A stretch of 64,000 nucleotides of DNA from CAWJMN01 sp963844055 (GCA_963844055.1 CAWJMN010000001.1:3844001-3908000), one strand, 5' to 3'; shown: positions 28,650 through 38,678, counted from the first letter of the stretch. Notes: generated by a model from the sequence alone, not told the origin. Translations and numbers: made by a program.

Positions 28650-29885
28650 ATGAAACCCTATGAAGCGACGCGTCTTTACTTTGAACGGGCGGCAGATCGC
28701 TTGGGGCTCGATCCCACCATGCAACGGCTGTTGCTCTCACCTAAGCGTGAAGTCCAGGTAGAGATCCCCGTGGAAATGGATGACGGCCACATCGAGACCT
28801 TAACCGGCTATCGAGTGCAACACGACAATTCACGCGGTCCGATGAAGGGGGGCCTGCGGTATCACCCAGATGTCGACCTCGACGAAGTTCGAGCCCTAGC
28901 CACTCTGATGACCTGGAAGACTGCCGTAGTGGACATTCCGTACGGCGGAGCCAAAGGGGGCATCGCCATCGACCCACGTAAGATTAGCGCAAAGGAACGC
29001 GAGCGCATCACCCGCAAGTTCGTGGACGAGATCCACGACATCATCGGCCCTGACAAAGATATCCCCGCGCCCGACATGGGGACGGGGGCACAAGAAATGG
29101 CCTGGATTCGTAATCAATACGAGAAATACCACGGCTTCAACCCTGCGGTCGTTACGGGCAAACCCGTCGAGCATTACGGGGCCGAGGGACGCGAGGAAGC
29201 AACCGGCCGGGGCGTGGGGATTTTGGCGTTTAAGTTTCTGGGAAACCTGGGCCGTAAGCCACAAGAAACACGGGTTGCCTTGCAGGGCTTTGGAAACGTC
29301 GGCTCACATGCCGCAAAGTTCCTGTACGAAAGCCAATACAAGATCGTGGCGGTGGGTGATCATACTGCCAGCTACTACGATCCCCAGGGGCTCAATATCC
29401 CAGCCATGTTGACGTATTCGCTGGCAAACAAGGGGCTGTTAACGGGCTACGACGGCGCCACGAAACTGGAAGCCAACAGCTTGCTTGAACTGGATTGTGA
29501 TCTGCTGATTCCGGCTGCGCTCGGCGGGGTGATCACGATGGCCAACGTGAACCGAATCAAGGCTCCTTTGATTATCGAAGCGGCCAACGGCCCAATCGAC
29601 CCGGATGCGGACGACGTCCTCCATGCACGCGGGGTCAAAGTCCTGCCGGACATTTTGGCCAACGCTGGCGGTGTGACTGTTAGCTACTTTGAGTGGGTGC
29701 AGAACCTGCAGTACTACAAATGGTCACTCATCCGTGTGCGTCAGGAACTTGACCGGGTAATGTCGAGCGCGTTTGAAAGCGTTTGGCAGGAAGCGATGCA
29801 AAACAAGGTTAGCCTGCGTACTGCGGCCTACATGATTGCCATCCGCCGCGTGCAACGTGCTGCCATGCTGGCCGGGATTGGATAA
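28650..29885 (+). CDS. gdhA: Glu/Leu/Phe/Val dehydrogenase (glutamate dehydrogenase)
   Basis: A 411-residue hexameric-type glutamate dehydrogenase interconverting glutamate and 2-oxoglutarate plus ammonia. Visible are GPMKGGLRYHPDV, the catalytic MTWKTAVVDIPYGGAKGG lysines, PAPDMGTG, the Rossmann GFGNVGSHAAKF and the conserved C-terminal NAGGVTVSYFEWVQN. The length fits family I-50 bacterial and archaeal enzymes. ATG 28650 has a GGAG about eight bases upstream. It is monocistronic, with a long structured upstream region. Confidence 0.95.
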   Translation: MKPYEATRLYFERAADRLGLDPTMQRLLLSPKREVQVEIPVEMDDGHIETLTGYRVQHDNSRGPMKGGLRYHPDVDLDEVRALATLMTWKTAVVDIPYGGAKGGIAIDPRKISAKERERITRKFVDEIHDIIGPDKDIPAPDMGTGAQEMAWIRNQYEKYHGFNPAVVTGKPVEHYGAEGREEATGRGVGILAFKFLGNLGRKPQETRVALQGFGNVGSHAAKFLYESQYKIVAVGDHTASYYDPQGLNIPAMLTYSLANKGLLTGYDGATKLEANSLLELDCDLLIPAALGGVITMANVNRIKAPLIIEAANGPIDPDADDVLHARGVKVLPDILANAGGVTVSYFEWVQNLQYYKWSLIRVRQELDRVMSSAFESVWQEAMQNKVSLRTAAYMIAIRRVQRAAMLAGIG

Positions 29886-30109
29886 TCTTCAAACGACGCT
29901 TATTTAGGGGCTGTATCATGATGCCACTGCTCAGCATCCGCCCCTACGACTAGGTGAGCTTTACCTGCCGGCTGGAAGATTTTCGACTTTTCTGATTTTT
30001 CCGGCAGGGGAAACTCAAGTGTCTGTGCTGCCACGCCGATAACCATGGGCGTGAGGGCTAGGGAATCTGGGAAAACTTTAACGGCAAGGACCTGACCTGC
30101 CGGTTTCCA

Positions 30110-30724
30110 GTGAACGAGCCAGTCCTATCTGCCATGGAGGGCAGTGCAATGGTGACTTCCGCCAATCCAATGCGAGCAATCGCGAGCTCTTTGGGGCTTT
30201 GCTGTGTAGTGGGTGTTGCACTGTGTTCGCTCGGTTGCACATCTATGGGCAAGCCGAATTATGCGGCCCTCGACACCCAGATCACTAAGCCAGGCATGGC
30301 GGAAGCTGGTAAGCAAGCCGGCGCCGATGCCAAGCCTGACAACCAAACCTTCTATCTGGAGTTCCGTGGGGACAAGAAGAAGCCGATCATGGCCAAAGGA
30401 ACGCTCACTGGCCCAACGACCATTCAGCAGGCGATGCAAAAGGCCAACGCCTTCAAGAAGTACCGTCGGTTGACGGCCGAAATCCAACGGCCGCTTCCAA
30501 ATGGCTCGACCCATGTACTCCCTTGCGAATTCGACCTGGCCACTCGCCGCATCAACCCACAGTTCGACTATGCCATCCTTCCTGGCGACAAGATCGTCGT
30601 CTCGGAAGATACCAGCACCATGATTGACGACATGTTTACTGCTTCGCTCGGCCCAATGGGCAAGCGATTGCTCGGCAAGCAGCCAAAGGGCAAGCTCCCG
30701 TCTCAATACAAGATGTCCGAATAG
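30110..30724 (+). CDS. putative outer-membrane lipoprotein with SLBB-like domain
   Basis: A lipoprotein: a hydrophobic N-terminus followed by the lipobox ALCSLGC. The start is uncertain; ATG 30149 (MVTSANPMRAIASS) gives a more normal signal peptide than 30110. The mature part contains FYLEFRGDKKKPIMAKGTLTG, PTTIQQAMQKANAF and FDYAILPGDKIVVSEDTSTM, a pattern like the polysaccharide-export SLBB/beta-grasp proteins. The role is not known. It is followed by a strong terminator, so it is expressed alone. Confidence 0.75.
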   Translation: MNEPVLSAMEGSAMVTSANPMRAIASSLGLCCVVGVALCSLGCTSMGKPNYAALDTQITKPGMAEAGKQAGADAKPDNQTFYLEFRGDKKKPIMAKGTLTGPTTIQQAMQKANAFKKYRRLTAEIQRPLPNGSTHVLPCEFDLATRRINPQFDYAILPGDKIVVSEDTSTMIDDMFTASLGPMGKRLLGKQPKGKLPSQYKMSE

Positions 30725-30765
30725 AGCATTTCGGCTGTTCCGCAGGGGACAACCGGTGAGGACGA

Positions 30766-30795
30766 AAAGGGAAGCGAAGTTCGCTTCCCTTTTTT
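30766..30795 (+). terminator. intrinsic terminator of the lipoprotein gene
   Basis: AAAGGGAAGCG (30766-30776) pairs perfectly with CGCTTCCCTTT (30782-30792), and the T-run continues to 30795. It lies 42 bp after the stop codon. Confidence 0.85.
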
Positions 30796-30907
30796 CGTTG
30801 CTTCATGCCAAAAGCAGAGCCCTTGAAGGGCTATCACAATCGTTGTCGTTACAGCATCTGGTTCCCACGCGGCACGTAGGACCTGCTGGAATTTGACCTA
30901 GCGTCTT

Positions 30908-32605
30908 TTACGGCACTGAGATAGCCGGATCGGCGACCACCACGGCCGAGGGCTTTTGTGCCGCAACGCGCCAGCGTGTGTTGAAGAGCCAGATCATCAC
31001 GATCAGCAGCAAGCTGTTGAGGACGATGGAATAGCCATAAAAGCCAAACACCATCCACCAGTTGCCAACTTTTTGCAGATCGGCCAGGGCGTTTACTTCG
31101 CCCGTGCTTGCATCCAGAGGAACCGCAAACGACGAAGAGAACGGACTTAAAAAGCCGGTCATTTCCACTATCTGCTGGGCACGTGTTCCGGCGAAGAAGG
31201 TGCGAGCAAAGAAATTCGCTGCCACCGGCGCACAGAACATCGCAATGATGATTGTGTAAGTCGTCATCAAACTCGTTGAAGTCTTCTGGAACAAAACGGA
31301 GCAGAAAAGTGCCAGCATGGCCGTCGTCACACAAGTGCACAGGATGATCACCAGATAGGCCACCACCGAGAGCGGGTTCTGCCAGAACACAGGGACCAAA
31401 ATGCTGGCCAGAAGAACAGGCCAGACCAGAAACAACGTCAGCACACTGGAAACACGCAGGCCGGCAATCAGCTTGCCCGAAAGGATCTGCATTGGGCTAA
31501 TGATGGTGGTTAGAAGCAGGTCTAAAGTTTCCCTTTCTCGCTCACTGGTCACACTTCCAGCCGAGAAGACAGGCCCCACCAGCACATTGAAGATGATGAC
31601 ATAGCAGATATACCAAGCGGCATATTGCGGGAAGATATAAAGGCAAACGCCCAAAAACGGAATCGCCAGCACCATGCTGATCTGGATTACCAGACGCAAC
31701 ATCAAGGTACCTTGGCTGAAGATCTCGCTACGCACTTCCTTTTCGTAGACGGGATTCACATCATCTTCCATGAGGTCTTCACGCTTCGGCGGCGCGAACA
31801 ACTTGTCAGGAAACTGATCTCGCTGAATGACCAAGCCAACGGCTTGCTGTGACTCGTGCTCAAGGTCAACAACATCTTTTCCTTCGGCACCTACATCAGG
31901 TGGATACAGCAGCAGGTTGCAAGTCTTCCAGTAGATAATGCCGCTAACAATGGCCGCGACTAGTGGCAGCAACGTCACGATGAGTACCAGTCGCACGCCA
32001 GCAAACGTTGGCCCCGACATTTGCAGCCAAAAGATCACGCCACCAATGGATAGTGGAAGGATGATCAAATAGGAAACAACCAATGCAGCGCTCGTACGCT
32101 GGAAGAATGCACTAGCACCGATACTAATCATGCCAAAGGTGACCACCGACACCGCCAGCGCTACATAGGCGGCAAGCAGTTCGTAGATCGACACACCTCC
32201 CAGTGGCAGACAGATCATTGCAATCGGGAGTGAACTAAAAATCAGTACCGACAAATGTGCCAAGCCAGCTGACAGCTTCCCCATCACAATGCTGGAAGGC
32301 AAAAGCGGACTCGCCAACAGCATCTCGTAGGTCTTTCGCTCTTTCTCTCCCGTGATGGAGCCGGCCGTAAAGCTGGGGGTCATCATCGACGCCAACACAT
32401 ACTGGCCAATAAAAAAGAGATCGACCAAGCGGCGCGTCTTTTCAGACGATTCGCTGGAGGTCAGGTCGAGGTGCGTCGTTTGCGGCCACGCCACATACAC
32501 CACCAAGGCCAATGCCACTTGGTAAACCAACAGCAGGAAGAACCCTCGCGCCATGCGAAGGTTGACCAGAAGCTCACGCTGTAGAACAGGGTTTTCCAGA
32601 AACAT
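30908..32605 (-). CDS. ABC-2 type transporter permease, double-length
   Basis: A 565-residue permease with about twelve membrane segments, apparently two ABC-2 halves in one chain. Each half begins with a similar motif: SFTAGSITGEKERKTYEMLLASPL near residue 78 and VFSAGSVTSERERETLDLLLTTIIS near 345, the conserved element after the first helices of NosY/YhaP-like permeases. The partner ATPase is not next to it in this window. The substrate is unknown. The next gene upstream on this strand is Fur, 104 bp away. Confidence 0.85.
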   Translation of the reverse strand: MFLENPVLQRELLVNLRMARGFFLLLVYQVALALVVYVAWPQTTHLDLTSSESSEKTRRLVDLFFIGQYVLASMMTPSFTAGSITGEKERKTYEMLLASPLLPSSIVMGKLSAGLAHLSVLIFSSLPIAMICLPLGGVSIYELLAAYVALAVSVVTFGMISIGASAFFQRTSAALVVSYLIILPLSIGGVIFWLQMSGPTFAGVRLVLIVTLLPLVAAIVSGIIYWKTCNLLLYPPDVGAEGKDVVDLEHESQQAVGLVIQRDQFPDKLFAPPKREDLMEDDVNPVYEKEVRSEIFSQGTLMLRLVIQISMVLAIPFLGVCLYIFPQYAAWYICYVIIFNVLVGPVFSAGSVTSERERETLDLLLTTIISPMQILSGKLIAGLRVSSVLTLFLVWPVLLASILVPVFWQNPLSVVAYLVIILCTCVTTAMLALFCSVLFQKTSTSLMTTYTIIIAMFCAPVAANFFARTFFAGTRAQQIVEMTGFLSPFSSSFAVPLDASTGEVNALADLQKVGNWWMVFGFYGYSIVLNSLLLIVMIWLFNTRWRVAAQKPSAVVVADPAISVP

Positions 32606-32709
32606 GTCGACCTATTTCGGGGACAGCCAGGAAGTACAAAACCGTGCCAGCCAACTTTCCGCAGAAGAGCCCAAGAGCTCGGCCGGAACCCATGTAAGTC
32701 TACACGTTT

Positions 32710-33216
32710 TTAGATCATATTCATCCGGCTATGCGATCGGCGTTTCGCCTTCGTACAGTCATGGCAGACGCCATTGATGATCAGCCGGTGTGAAGTCACG
32801 CGGAATTGATGCTGCCGAGCCACTTCGTCCCGCATGGCAATTAGGGCATCATTTTGAAATTCCAGCAGGCGATTGCACTCCGTGCAGTGAAAGTGGTCGT
32901 GCTGGGGATAGCCGTAGTCATGCTCATAGACGGCCCTGCCGTTGAGCGAAAACTTTCGCAGCAGGCCCGCATCGACAAATTCGGTCAAGGTTCGATAGAC
33001 CGTCGGCCGGCTGACATGCCCTTCGCTACCACTGGAGGGAAGCTGCTCCATGAGCTGATCCGCGTCAAAGTGCTCATGTCGGCTAAACACATGGTCTACC
33101 AGCGCAAGACGCTGCTGGGTCACTCGCATCCCACGGCTTTGTAGATACTCTACGAAGCGATCTCTTGGGGAGAGGGAGACCTGAACGCTTTCCAGAGGTG
33201 CTTCTTCGGATGACAT
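32710..33216 (-). CDS. fur: Fur family transcriptional regulator
   Basis: A 168-residue metal-dependent repressor. The winged-helix part contains RGMRVTQQRLALVDHVF and SRPTVYRTLTEFVDAGLLRKF. The metal and zinc sites contain HDHFHCTECNRLLEF and the last pair in CHDC. Fur proteins bind Fe(II) (or Zn/Mn) and repress uptake genes. I chose ATG 33216 (MSSEEAPLESV), since the 40 residues from 33336 are Cys/Trp-rich and look untranslated. The exact metal cannot be decided from sequence, and no metal-uptake gene is adjacent. Confidence 0.9.
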   Translation of the reverse strand: MSSEEAPLESVQVSLSPRDRFVEYLQSRGMRVTQQRLALVDHVFSRHEHFDADQLMEQLPSSGSEGHVSRPTVYRTLTEFVDAGLLRKFSLNGRAVYEHDYGYPQHDHFHCTECNRLLEFQNDALIAMRDEVARQHQFRVTSHRLIINGVCHDCTKAKRRSHSRMNMI

Positions 33217-33522
33217 GACCGCCGCCGGTTGATAAGAAAACAGGAATCCGCTTTGGCCACCCAGAATTGGAAGGCACCATCCACTCAAGAACCCGTCAAA
33301 ACAGCAGCTTATTGAGACTTGCCGCCGCCAAAACACTGAAAAACGCGAACATTTCCCAAGTCAAAGGATTCCTTAGTATCAATAAGATTCTAGACCCCCA
33401 ATTGGCCACGACAAGCCGGGGGACCCAAAAGAGGCCGGGAAAAAGTCGCCGTCGCTGTGCGGCGGGACGGGCATAAACTGGGCCCAGCGACCCCCTAAAG
33501 ACAACAGGGAGCCCAAGAAACG
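33217..33522. other. intergenic region upstream of fur
   Basis: About 300 bp between the fur start and the flgM terminator. AT-rich sequence around 33360-33390 may hold the fur promoter. I saw no clear Fur-box palindrome and no gene. Confidence 0.3.
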
Positions 33523-33557
33523 ACAAAAGGGACCGAGTGGATTACTCCGGGTCCCTT
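33523..33557 (-). terminator. intrinsic terminator of flgM
   Basis: On the minus strand AAGGGACC is followed by GGTCCCTTTT. In plus coordinates the arms are 33527-33534 and 33550-33557, and the T-tract corresponds to A525-A528. It lies about 50 bp after the flgM stop. Confidence 0.75.
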
Positions 33558-33608
33558 GAATCTGAGGGGGCGGCAGGCACGGGGCACTACCGCCAATTTG
33601 CGGCAAAA

Positions 33609-33884
33609 CTACGCAATCTCGTCGAGTAGCCGGCTAAGGGCCATGTCGAGATTGTGTTCGGTCTCATAGGTACCGTTGGCGATACGAGCCTTGATATCCG
33701 CCACGCGATCCGCACGGATCTCGGGCAGGTCTTTGACTTGGCTCACCAGGTCGGCTTGCGGGGAAATGTCCAGTTGATCAACTCCCTGAGTCGATGGAGC
33801 GGCAGGGGCAGCAGCGGCCGTGCTACGATGCGGGGCGGCCAGCGACTGGGCAGCGTGGACGTGGCTAGTTCCGTGAATATACAT
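33609..33884 (-). CDS. flgM: anti-sigma-28 factor FlgM
   Basis: A 91-residue protein. The first half is low-complexity (Ala/Pro), and the second half has the FlgM signature region: VDQLDISPQADL, LPEIRADRVADIKARIANGTYE and the C-terminal helix LDMALSRLLDEIA. FlgM holds the flagellar sigma factor inactive until the hook is complete and is then exported. A good AAGGGAG ribosome site lies just upstream. No other flagellar gene is present in the window, so it is an isolated copy. Confidence 0.85.
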   Translation of the reverse strand: MYIHGTSHVHAAQSLAAPHRSTAAAAPAAPSTQGVDQLDISPQADLVSQVKDLPEIRADRVADIKARIANGTYETEHNLDMALSRLLDEIA

Positions 33885-34784
33885 ATGGTTTCTCCCTTAA
33901 AGCTTCGTGCAGATTAGCGAGAAGGCGTAAAAAACGCCATCCCAAACCGTTCCACTTAAAAGCCCTATCGTTGGCACAAAGACCCGAACACGACACAGGG
34001 AGGTCCCAAGGCACTCACGTTTTAGCAACCCAAAATACCCAGTCTTCCCATACACTACTTCACATTTGCAAGTGAGTGGCAGGAAACTTTAAAAAAGGGC
34101 TATTTTGCTAGCGTTTCAAGAGTCTGGACAACCATCCCCAAAGTAAACATCACAGGTTCAAAACTCGGCGTCGCTATTCCGTGTCAGGGGAGTTCCATCC
34201 GTAGCAGGCAAGATGACTTGCGGACGCTAGCATCAATCTGATGCCTGACTTCATCGGACACACTTACTGCCAAGCTCAACCCAATCTGAGCGGTATCTTC
34301 CTGTACCGATTTCCGGGACCTAAGGGAATAGAGGGGTTAACAACGAAGGGTCGGCTTTGACGGAGTGATGCTGCCAAATGACAACCCACTTCGATCACTG
34401 TTGTTTTTCAGCAACAAGCCGCCCCTTATTTCCTCCTTGAACACCCAGCCAGAGGCCGCGATTACGATTCTCGCGAGCGTGGCAAAGTCTGCCGGATAGT
34501 CTTATTACGGCAGGCGATGCCAAACGGTTTGCCCCCCCTGTAAGTTTTTTTATCAGGACCCAGGCGATCTCTCCATGAGTCTGCCAAATGGAGGGCATCT
34601 CTCCAAAAACCACCCTTTTGGGCGACACCACTCGCTACGCTCATTTTTCGCCTAAAACCCGCATGCTGATTAGCCGGAACATTACCCCTGGAAATGGGTT
34701 TACACTTTCGTACGTAGGAGTTTTCAGTTTTGGGGCAACACTCCTCTCCCTTGAATTTCGCCTCCCCATCTCTTGGAGCGTGAT
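33885..34784. other. long intergenic region, flgM to EF-hand gene
   Basis: 900 bp with no convincing gene. A short minus-strand frame at 34395-34631 has no recognisable motif or ribosome site and is probably spurious. The octamer ATCTCTCC is repeated at about 34567 and 34597. The flgM promoter, the EF-hand gene promoter and possibly an unrecognised small RNA may lie here; I found no known riboswitch or tRNA. Confidence 0.4.
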
Positions 34785-36406
34785 ATGAAGAAATTTGTGA
34801 CCGGCATCTTTACCGCGGCCGCACTCCTTGGTGCTTCGCCTTTGTTTGGAGACGAGCCAAGCCTGTTTGAACGTCTCGATAAAAACAAGGATGGTTTTTT
34901 ATCTGGCGACGAAGTTGGTGATGAGCATAAAGCGTTGTTTGAACGCATGGTGCGTGTCGCCGACAAGGACTCCGACAAGAAGCTAAGCAAGGACGAGTTC
35001 GCCGCAGGCCAAAGCCAAAAGGAAGAGAAGCGTCCAACGTTTGGTGGGCCAGGTGGTGGCGGGCCAGGACGTGGCGCCGGCATGCGTCCTGAGGAAGTTT
35101 TTGCCCTGTTCGACAAAAACAAGGATGGCAAACTAACGCCAGACGAAGCTCCTGATCGGATGAAGGAACACTTCTCCAAGATCGATCAAAACGCAGATGG
35201 CGTCATTGATGCGAAGGAATTGGAGCTGGCACTAGGTGCCTTGCGGCAAATGGGGGCCTCGGCTGACCCACGCTTCCTGGACCGGATGTTCTCCGAACGT
35301 GATGCCAACAAAGATGGCAAGCTGACAGCCAGCGAAGTACCCGAAGAACGTCGTGAGATGTTCACTCGCATCCTGAAGAGCACTGGTAAAGATCCCGAAG
35401 CGGGCCTCACCAAAGAAGAGATGGCCAAGTTCATCGAAAAGATGACCAAGGGGCCACGCAATCAAGAAGAAGGTGAAGAGCGGGCTCAACAAGAACGCCG
35501 CCGCGAAGAACGTGGTCCTGAAGGTCGGGGCCCACGCCCAGATGGTCCACCACGTGAAGGGCGCCCTGAAGGGGATCGCCGGCCAGACGGAGACCGTCGC
35601 CCTGAAGGGGATCGACCACGCGATGGCGAGCGTCGACCTGAAGGCCGTCCCGAAGGTGACCGTTCACCAGATCGACGTCCCACGGCCGACCATCGTCCAA
35701 ATGGCCCTGGTCCGCACGGCCCTGGCCCCGGCATGCATCACCACCTGCCCCCCGTGTTTGCGCGCTGGACGCCAATCATGATGGCCGCATTACCAAAGAA
35801 GAACTCGAAACCGCTGCCGTTCACCTTCGCAAACTCGACCGAAATGACGATGGTGCGCTAACGCCAGACGAGTTGTTTGCCCCACAGCACCCAGGACAGC
35901 ATGGCCCTGATGGACGCGGTCCAGGTCCAAATGGTCCTGGCCCTGGCCCTCGTGGTGACCGTCGCCCCGAAGGAGACCGTCCACGCGATGGCGAGCGTCG
36001 ACCAGAGGGTGACCGTCCACGTGACGGCCGCCCGGAAAGTGATCGTCGCCCCGAGGGTGATCGACCACGTGATGGCGAGCGTCGTCCTGAAGGAGATCGA
36101 CCACGTGATGGTCGTCCTGAAGGGGATCGTCCACGGGACGGTCAGCGCCGCCCCGAAGCTGGCCCAAACCATGAGGAATTCCTACGCCGCATGAAAGAGG
36201 CCGACAAGGATGGCAACGGCAAGCTATCTCGAGAAGAGGCTCCAGAACGCCTCAAGGCGAACTTCGAACGGATTGATAAAAATGGCGATGGCCAAATCGA
36301 TGAGGCCGAACTGCGTGGCATTCTCGAACAGGCGGGGGGACGTGGCGGCGAAGGGCGTCCTGGTGGTGATCGCGGCCCGCGTCCAGAACGAGCTGACAAG
36401 GAATAG
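34785..36406 (+). CDS. exported EF-hand protein with Arg/Pro/Gly/Asp repeats, one apparent frameshift
   Basis: A secreted or periplasmic protein of about 540 residues with a signal peptide (MKKFVTGIFTAAALLGASPLFG). EF-hand loops include DKNKDGFLSGDE, DKNKDGKLTPDE, DQNADGVIDAKE and DANKDGKLTASE, then after a repeat block DANHDGRITKEE and DRNDDGALTPDE, and at the end DKDGNGKLSREE and DKNGDGQIDEAE. Two blocks of GDRRPEG/GDRPRDG repeats lie between them. The frame shifts at about 35764 (one base missing; FARLDANHDG expected). It probably binds calcium outside the cytoplasm. ATG 34785 has GGAG upstream; the frame open from 34773 uses TTG. Confidence 0.8.
35515..35740 (+). repeat. GDRRPEG-type repeat block 1
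   Basis: Tandem degenerate repeats encoding GDRRPDG, GDRRPEG, GDRPRDG, GERRPEG and GRPEGDR units within the EF-hand gene. Alternating charge plus Pro and Gly indicate a disordered linker. Confidence 0.75.
35955..36158 (+). repeat. GDRRPEG-type repeat block 2
   Basis: A second array of the same kind, with alternating GDRRPEG, GDRPRDG and GERRPEG units, after the sixth and seventh EF-hand loops of the same gene. Near-identical DNA units make this stretch prone to length change and misassembly. Confidence 0.8.
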
Positions 36407-36475
36407 TCACCCAAGTGTCAGCCTTTCCTGGGAATGTTTTTCACAGCAACCCACGGAAGGATTTAAAACAACCGT

Positions 36476-36509
36476 AAAGGCCCTCTTGGTTTTCCAGGAG
36501 GGCCTTTTT
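36476..36509 (+). terminator. intrinsic terminator of the EF-hand gene
   Basis: GGCCCTC (36479-36485) and GAGGGCC (36498-36504) form the stem and five T follow. The flanking AAA/TTT extends the stem. Confidence 0.85.
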
Positions 36510-36764
36510 CGTGGAATTTCTGCGGTATTTCTGGGCGAAACGATGCGGCCTGCTAAACACCGTCACGACTGCGGTAATCCGCGTGAACCTTTTCACCCCT
36601 TCAAGCCTCTTATAATTGAGTAGGCAGGAACAATGGGTGCATGAAAAGTGTTTCGCAGGATCGCTGCCACGCTTTTCAACATCGATCGTTCACGCCTTGT
36701 TCCACTCTCCATCGTTTCTTCGCATCACACGACTACAGAGAGCGAATAGCATTCAGGCGCGACC
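36510..36764. other. intergenic region before a small ORF
   Basis: About 250 bp between the EF-hand terminator and a short plus-strand ORF. Nothing recognisable apart from a possible promoter for that ORF. Confidence 0.3.
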
Positions 36765-36974
36765 ATGTCTCGATCTATCAAACTGCCAACCGATTTGATC
36801 CTGCAACCTGAAAGTGACTTGGGGAAAATCCAAGTCAACAAAGAGCGGTATGACGCGTTTGCGACTAACCTCAACGCGCAACTCATTACGCTAACGGCCC
36901 GGATTCAGGAGCGTTGGCCCATGCCAGAGGCGATGCCGCAACGCCCCGTCGCTCCGATTTCTACCAGCGAATAG
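36765..36974 (+). CDS. small hypothetical protein, 69 residues
   Basis: MSRSIKLPTDLILQPES, then LGKIQVNKERYDAFATNLNAQL and a Pro-rich tail. It has sensible residue composition and a helical centre, but no family I recognise, and the ribosome-binding site is weak. It converges on the phosphatase gene with 7 bp between stops. It could be real or chance. Confidence 0.45.
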   Translation: MSRSIKLPTDLILQPESDLGKIQVNKERYDAFATNLNAQLITLTARIQERWPMPEAMPQRPVAPISTSE

Positions 36975-36981
36975 GCCCTGT

Positions 36982-38678
36982 TTAGCCGTTTGGCTTTCGA
37001 CCAATACAGACCAAGCACATGTCGTCGTTTTGAGGTGCCTTTCCGAGAAAGCCCCGAACATCGTCGACTAGCAGTTGTCCAATGACGAGGGCCGATGCCG
37101 AGTTTTTGACAACCATCTCACGCATCCGGTCGATGGTAAAGAAGGCCCCTGCAGCATCCATGGCTTCATTGATTCCATCGGTATATAGAATCATCACTTC
37201 GCCCGGCTCAAGCTTTACGACGACCTGCTCATAAGAGATCGCATCGGTGATTCCCAAGGGCAAGCCGGCAATCTGATCGCTGGGCTCTTCAATTTTACCG
37301 TCGACCTTGCGATGGAGCGGTGCCATGTGCCCCGCATTGACGATGGTTACTTCGTGCTTGATCGGATCGAGCACCACGGCAATGAAAGTGACAAACCGCT
37401 GAATGTTCAGCGCACTTAAACGCTCGTTGAGCCGGGTGATTGCCAAAGCAGGAACGGGTTCGGTATAGAGCGAGAACCGCGTCTCTGCCGAAAGCTTGGC
37501 CATCAAAAGTGCAGCCGCAACGCCGTGCCCTACCACGTCGGCAACAACGACAGCAACCTTACCATCCGGCAAAGAAATGTAGTCGTAGTAGTCTCCACCA
37601 ACTTGGTCCGCAGGTTGGTAATAATCGAAGAACTCATACCCGGCAATATTGGGACGACTATCCGGCAAAAAGCCGCGCTGAACTTCGCGGGCCAATTGCA
37701 TGTCACGATCGACTTCCTTTTGCTTCAGGGCCGTCTCGTACATTTGCGCATTTTGGATCGCAATCGATGCTTGAGACGCGGTGCTGATGAGCAGTTCCAA
37801 ATCCTCGGCCTGGAATCTCTGCCGCTGATTGAGCGTGTCAATCTGAATCGCGCCCAGTGCATTCCCTTCACTATCCAAAAGCGGAGCACACATCATCGAG
37901 CGGATGCGAAAGTCGGCGATGCTTTGACTCATTTCGAAGCGTTCATCGGTGGCGGCATCCGCCGACAAAATCGCCTGCTTCGAATCCATCACGGTCCGAA
38001 TGATCGTACGGCTAATTCGAATCGATTCGCCGGTATCATCCTTGCGAAGCCGAACCCAGCGAGGAATCAGCTTGTCATCTGGCGTTTTGAGTACGATGAA
38101 GCCGCGATCCGCTTGCACAAAGATCTTGAAGAGGCTCTTCAAAACTTGGGGAAGAACCTCTTCAAGCGAAAGCGCTTTTCCCAGGTTCTGGGTGATTTCA
38201 ATCAGAGCGGCGAGCTTCACCTCGGCCGTGGCGCTAACATGCAGACTTCGGCCAATGGAAGAAACATCCACCGACTTGAGAATGTTCGAGCCCCCCCTGA
38301 CGAAGCATCGTCATCCATCATTTCCGTTCCCATACCCGCGCCATCCACCATGCGAGCGGGAGCAGACGGAGCCAGGGGAACATCGGCTTGATACAGATAG
38401 GTCACTTCGCAAACACGAATTTCATCGCCAGCCCGCAGCGGACGGCGGCCGTCGACCTTTTCTGTCTCTAGGTTGAGATAGGTGCCATTACGGCTTCCCA
38501 GATCCTCGAGGGTATAGCCAGCCCCTTCCCGGATGAGCCGCGCGTGCCGACGACTGACGGCCCCGACGTCAACCAAGATATTGCACTGGCTGGGGTCGCG
38601 CCCCAGCACATATTCGTTCTCCGTAAGGGAGTAGCGCTGCCCCTGCTGGGGACCATTCATCGCCTGTAGATAAAACAT
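36982..38678 (-). CDS. FHA-GAF-PP2C (SpoIIE/RsbU-type) phosphatase, one apparent frameshift
   Basis: One protein of about 565 residues split by a frame change at a run of seven C (38291-38297). The N-terminal FHA domain has YVLGRDPSQCNI, SRRHARLI and LGSRNGTYLN. The GAF domain (EITQNLGKALSLEEVLPQVL ... APLLDSEGNALGAI) is followed by a SpoIIE-type phosphatase with VGGDYYDY, VVADVVGHGVAAALLMA and ILYTDGINEA. The parts read as DDDASSGG then SNILKSVDVSS one frame over. Such proteins dephosphorylate anti-anti-sigma-type partners in response to phosphothreonine and small-molecule signals. I chose ATG 38678 (MFYLQAMNGPQQ). No RsbV/RsbW partner is adjacent. Confidence 0.85.

Noticed and set aside
34440..34560. 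Possible c-di-GMP riboswitch on the minus strand (GGCAAACC-like piece)
   Set aside because: The other conserved GEMM elements are missing, and the downstream gene on that strand is flgM far away.
34395..34631. Minus-strand 78-codon ORF in the flgM to EF-hand gap
   Set aside because: No recognisable motif, no ribosome site, unusual composition, and another frame overlaps it equally well.
35515..36158. CRISPR-like repeats
   Set aside because: Repeats are in frame, degenerate, without spacers, and encode a protein linker.
35486..36172. Long antisense and alternate-frame ORFs over the EF-hand repeats
   Set aside because: They are shadows caused by the GC-rich periodic repeats; the EF-hand frame explains the region.
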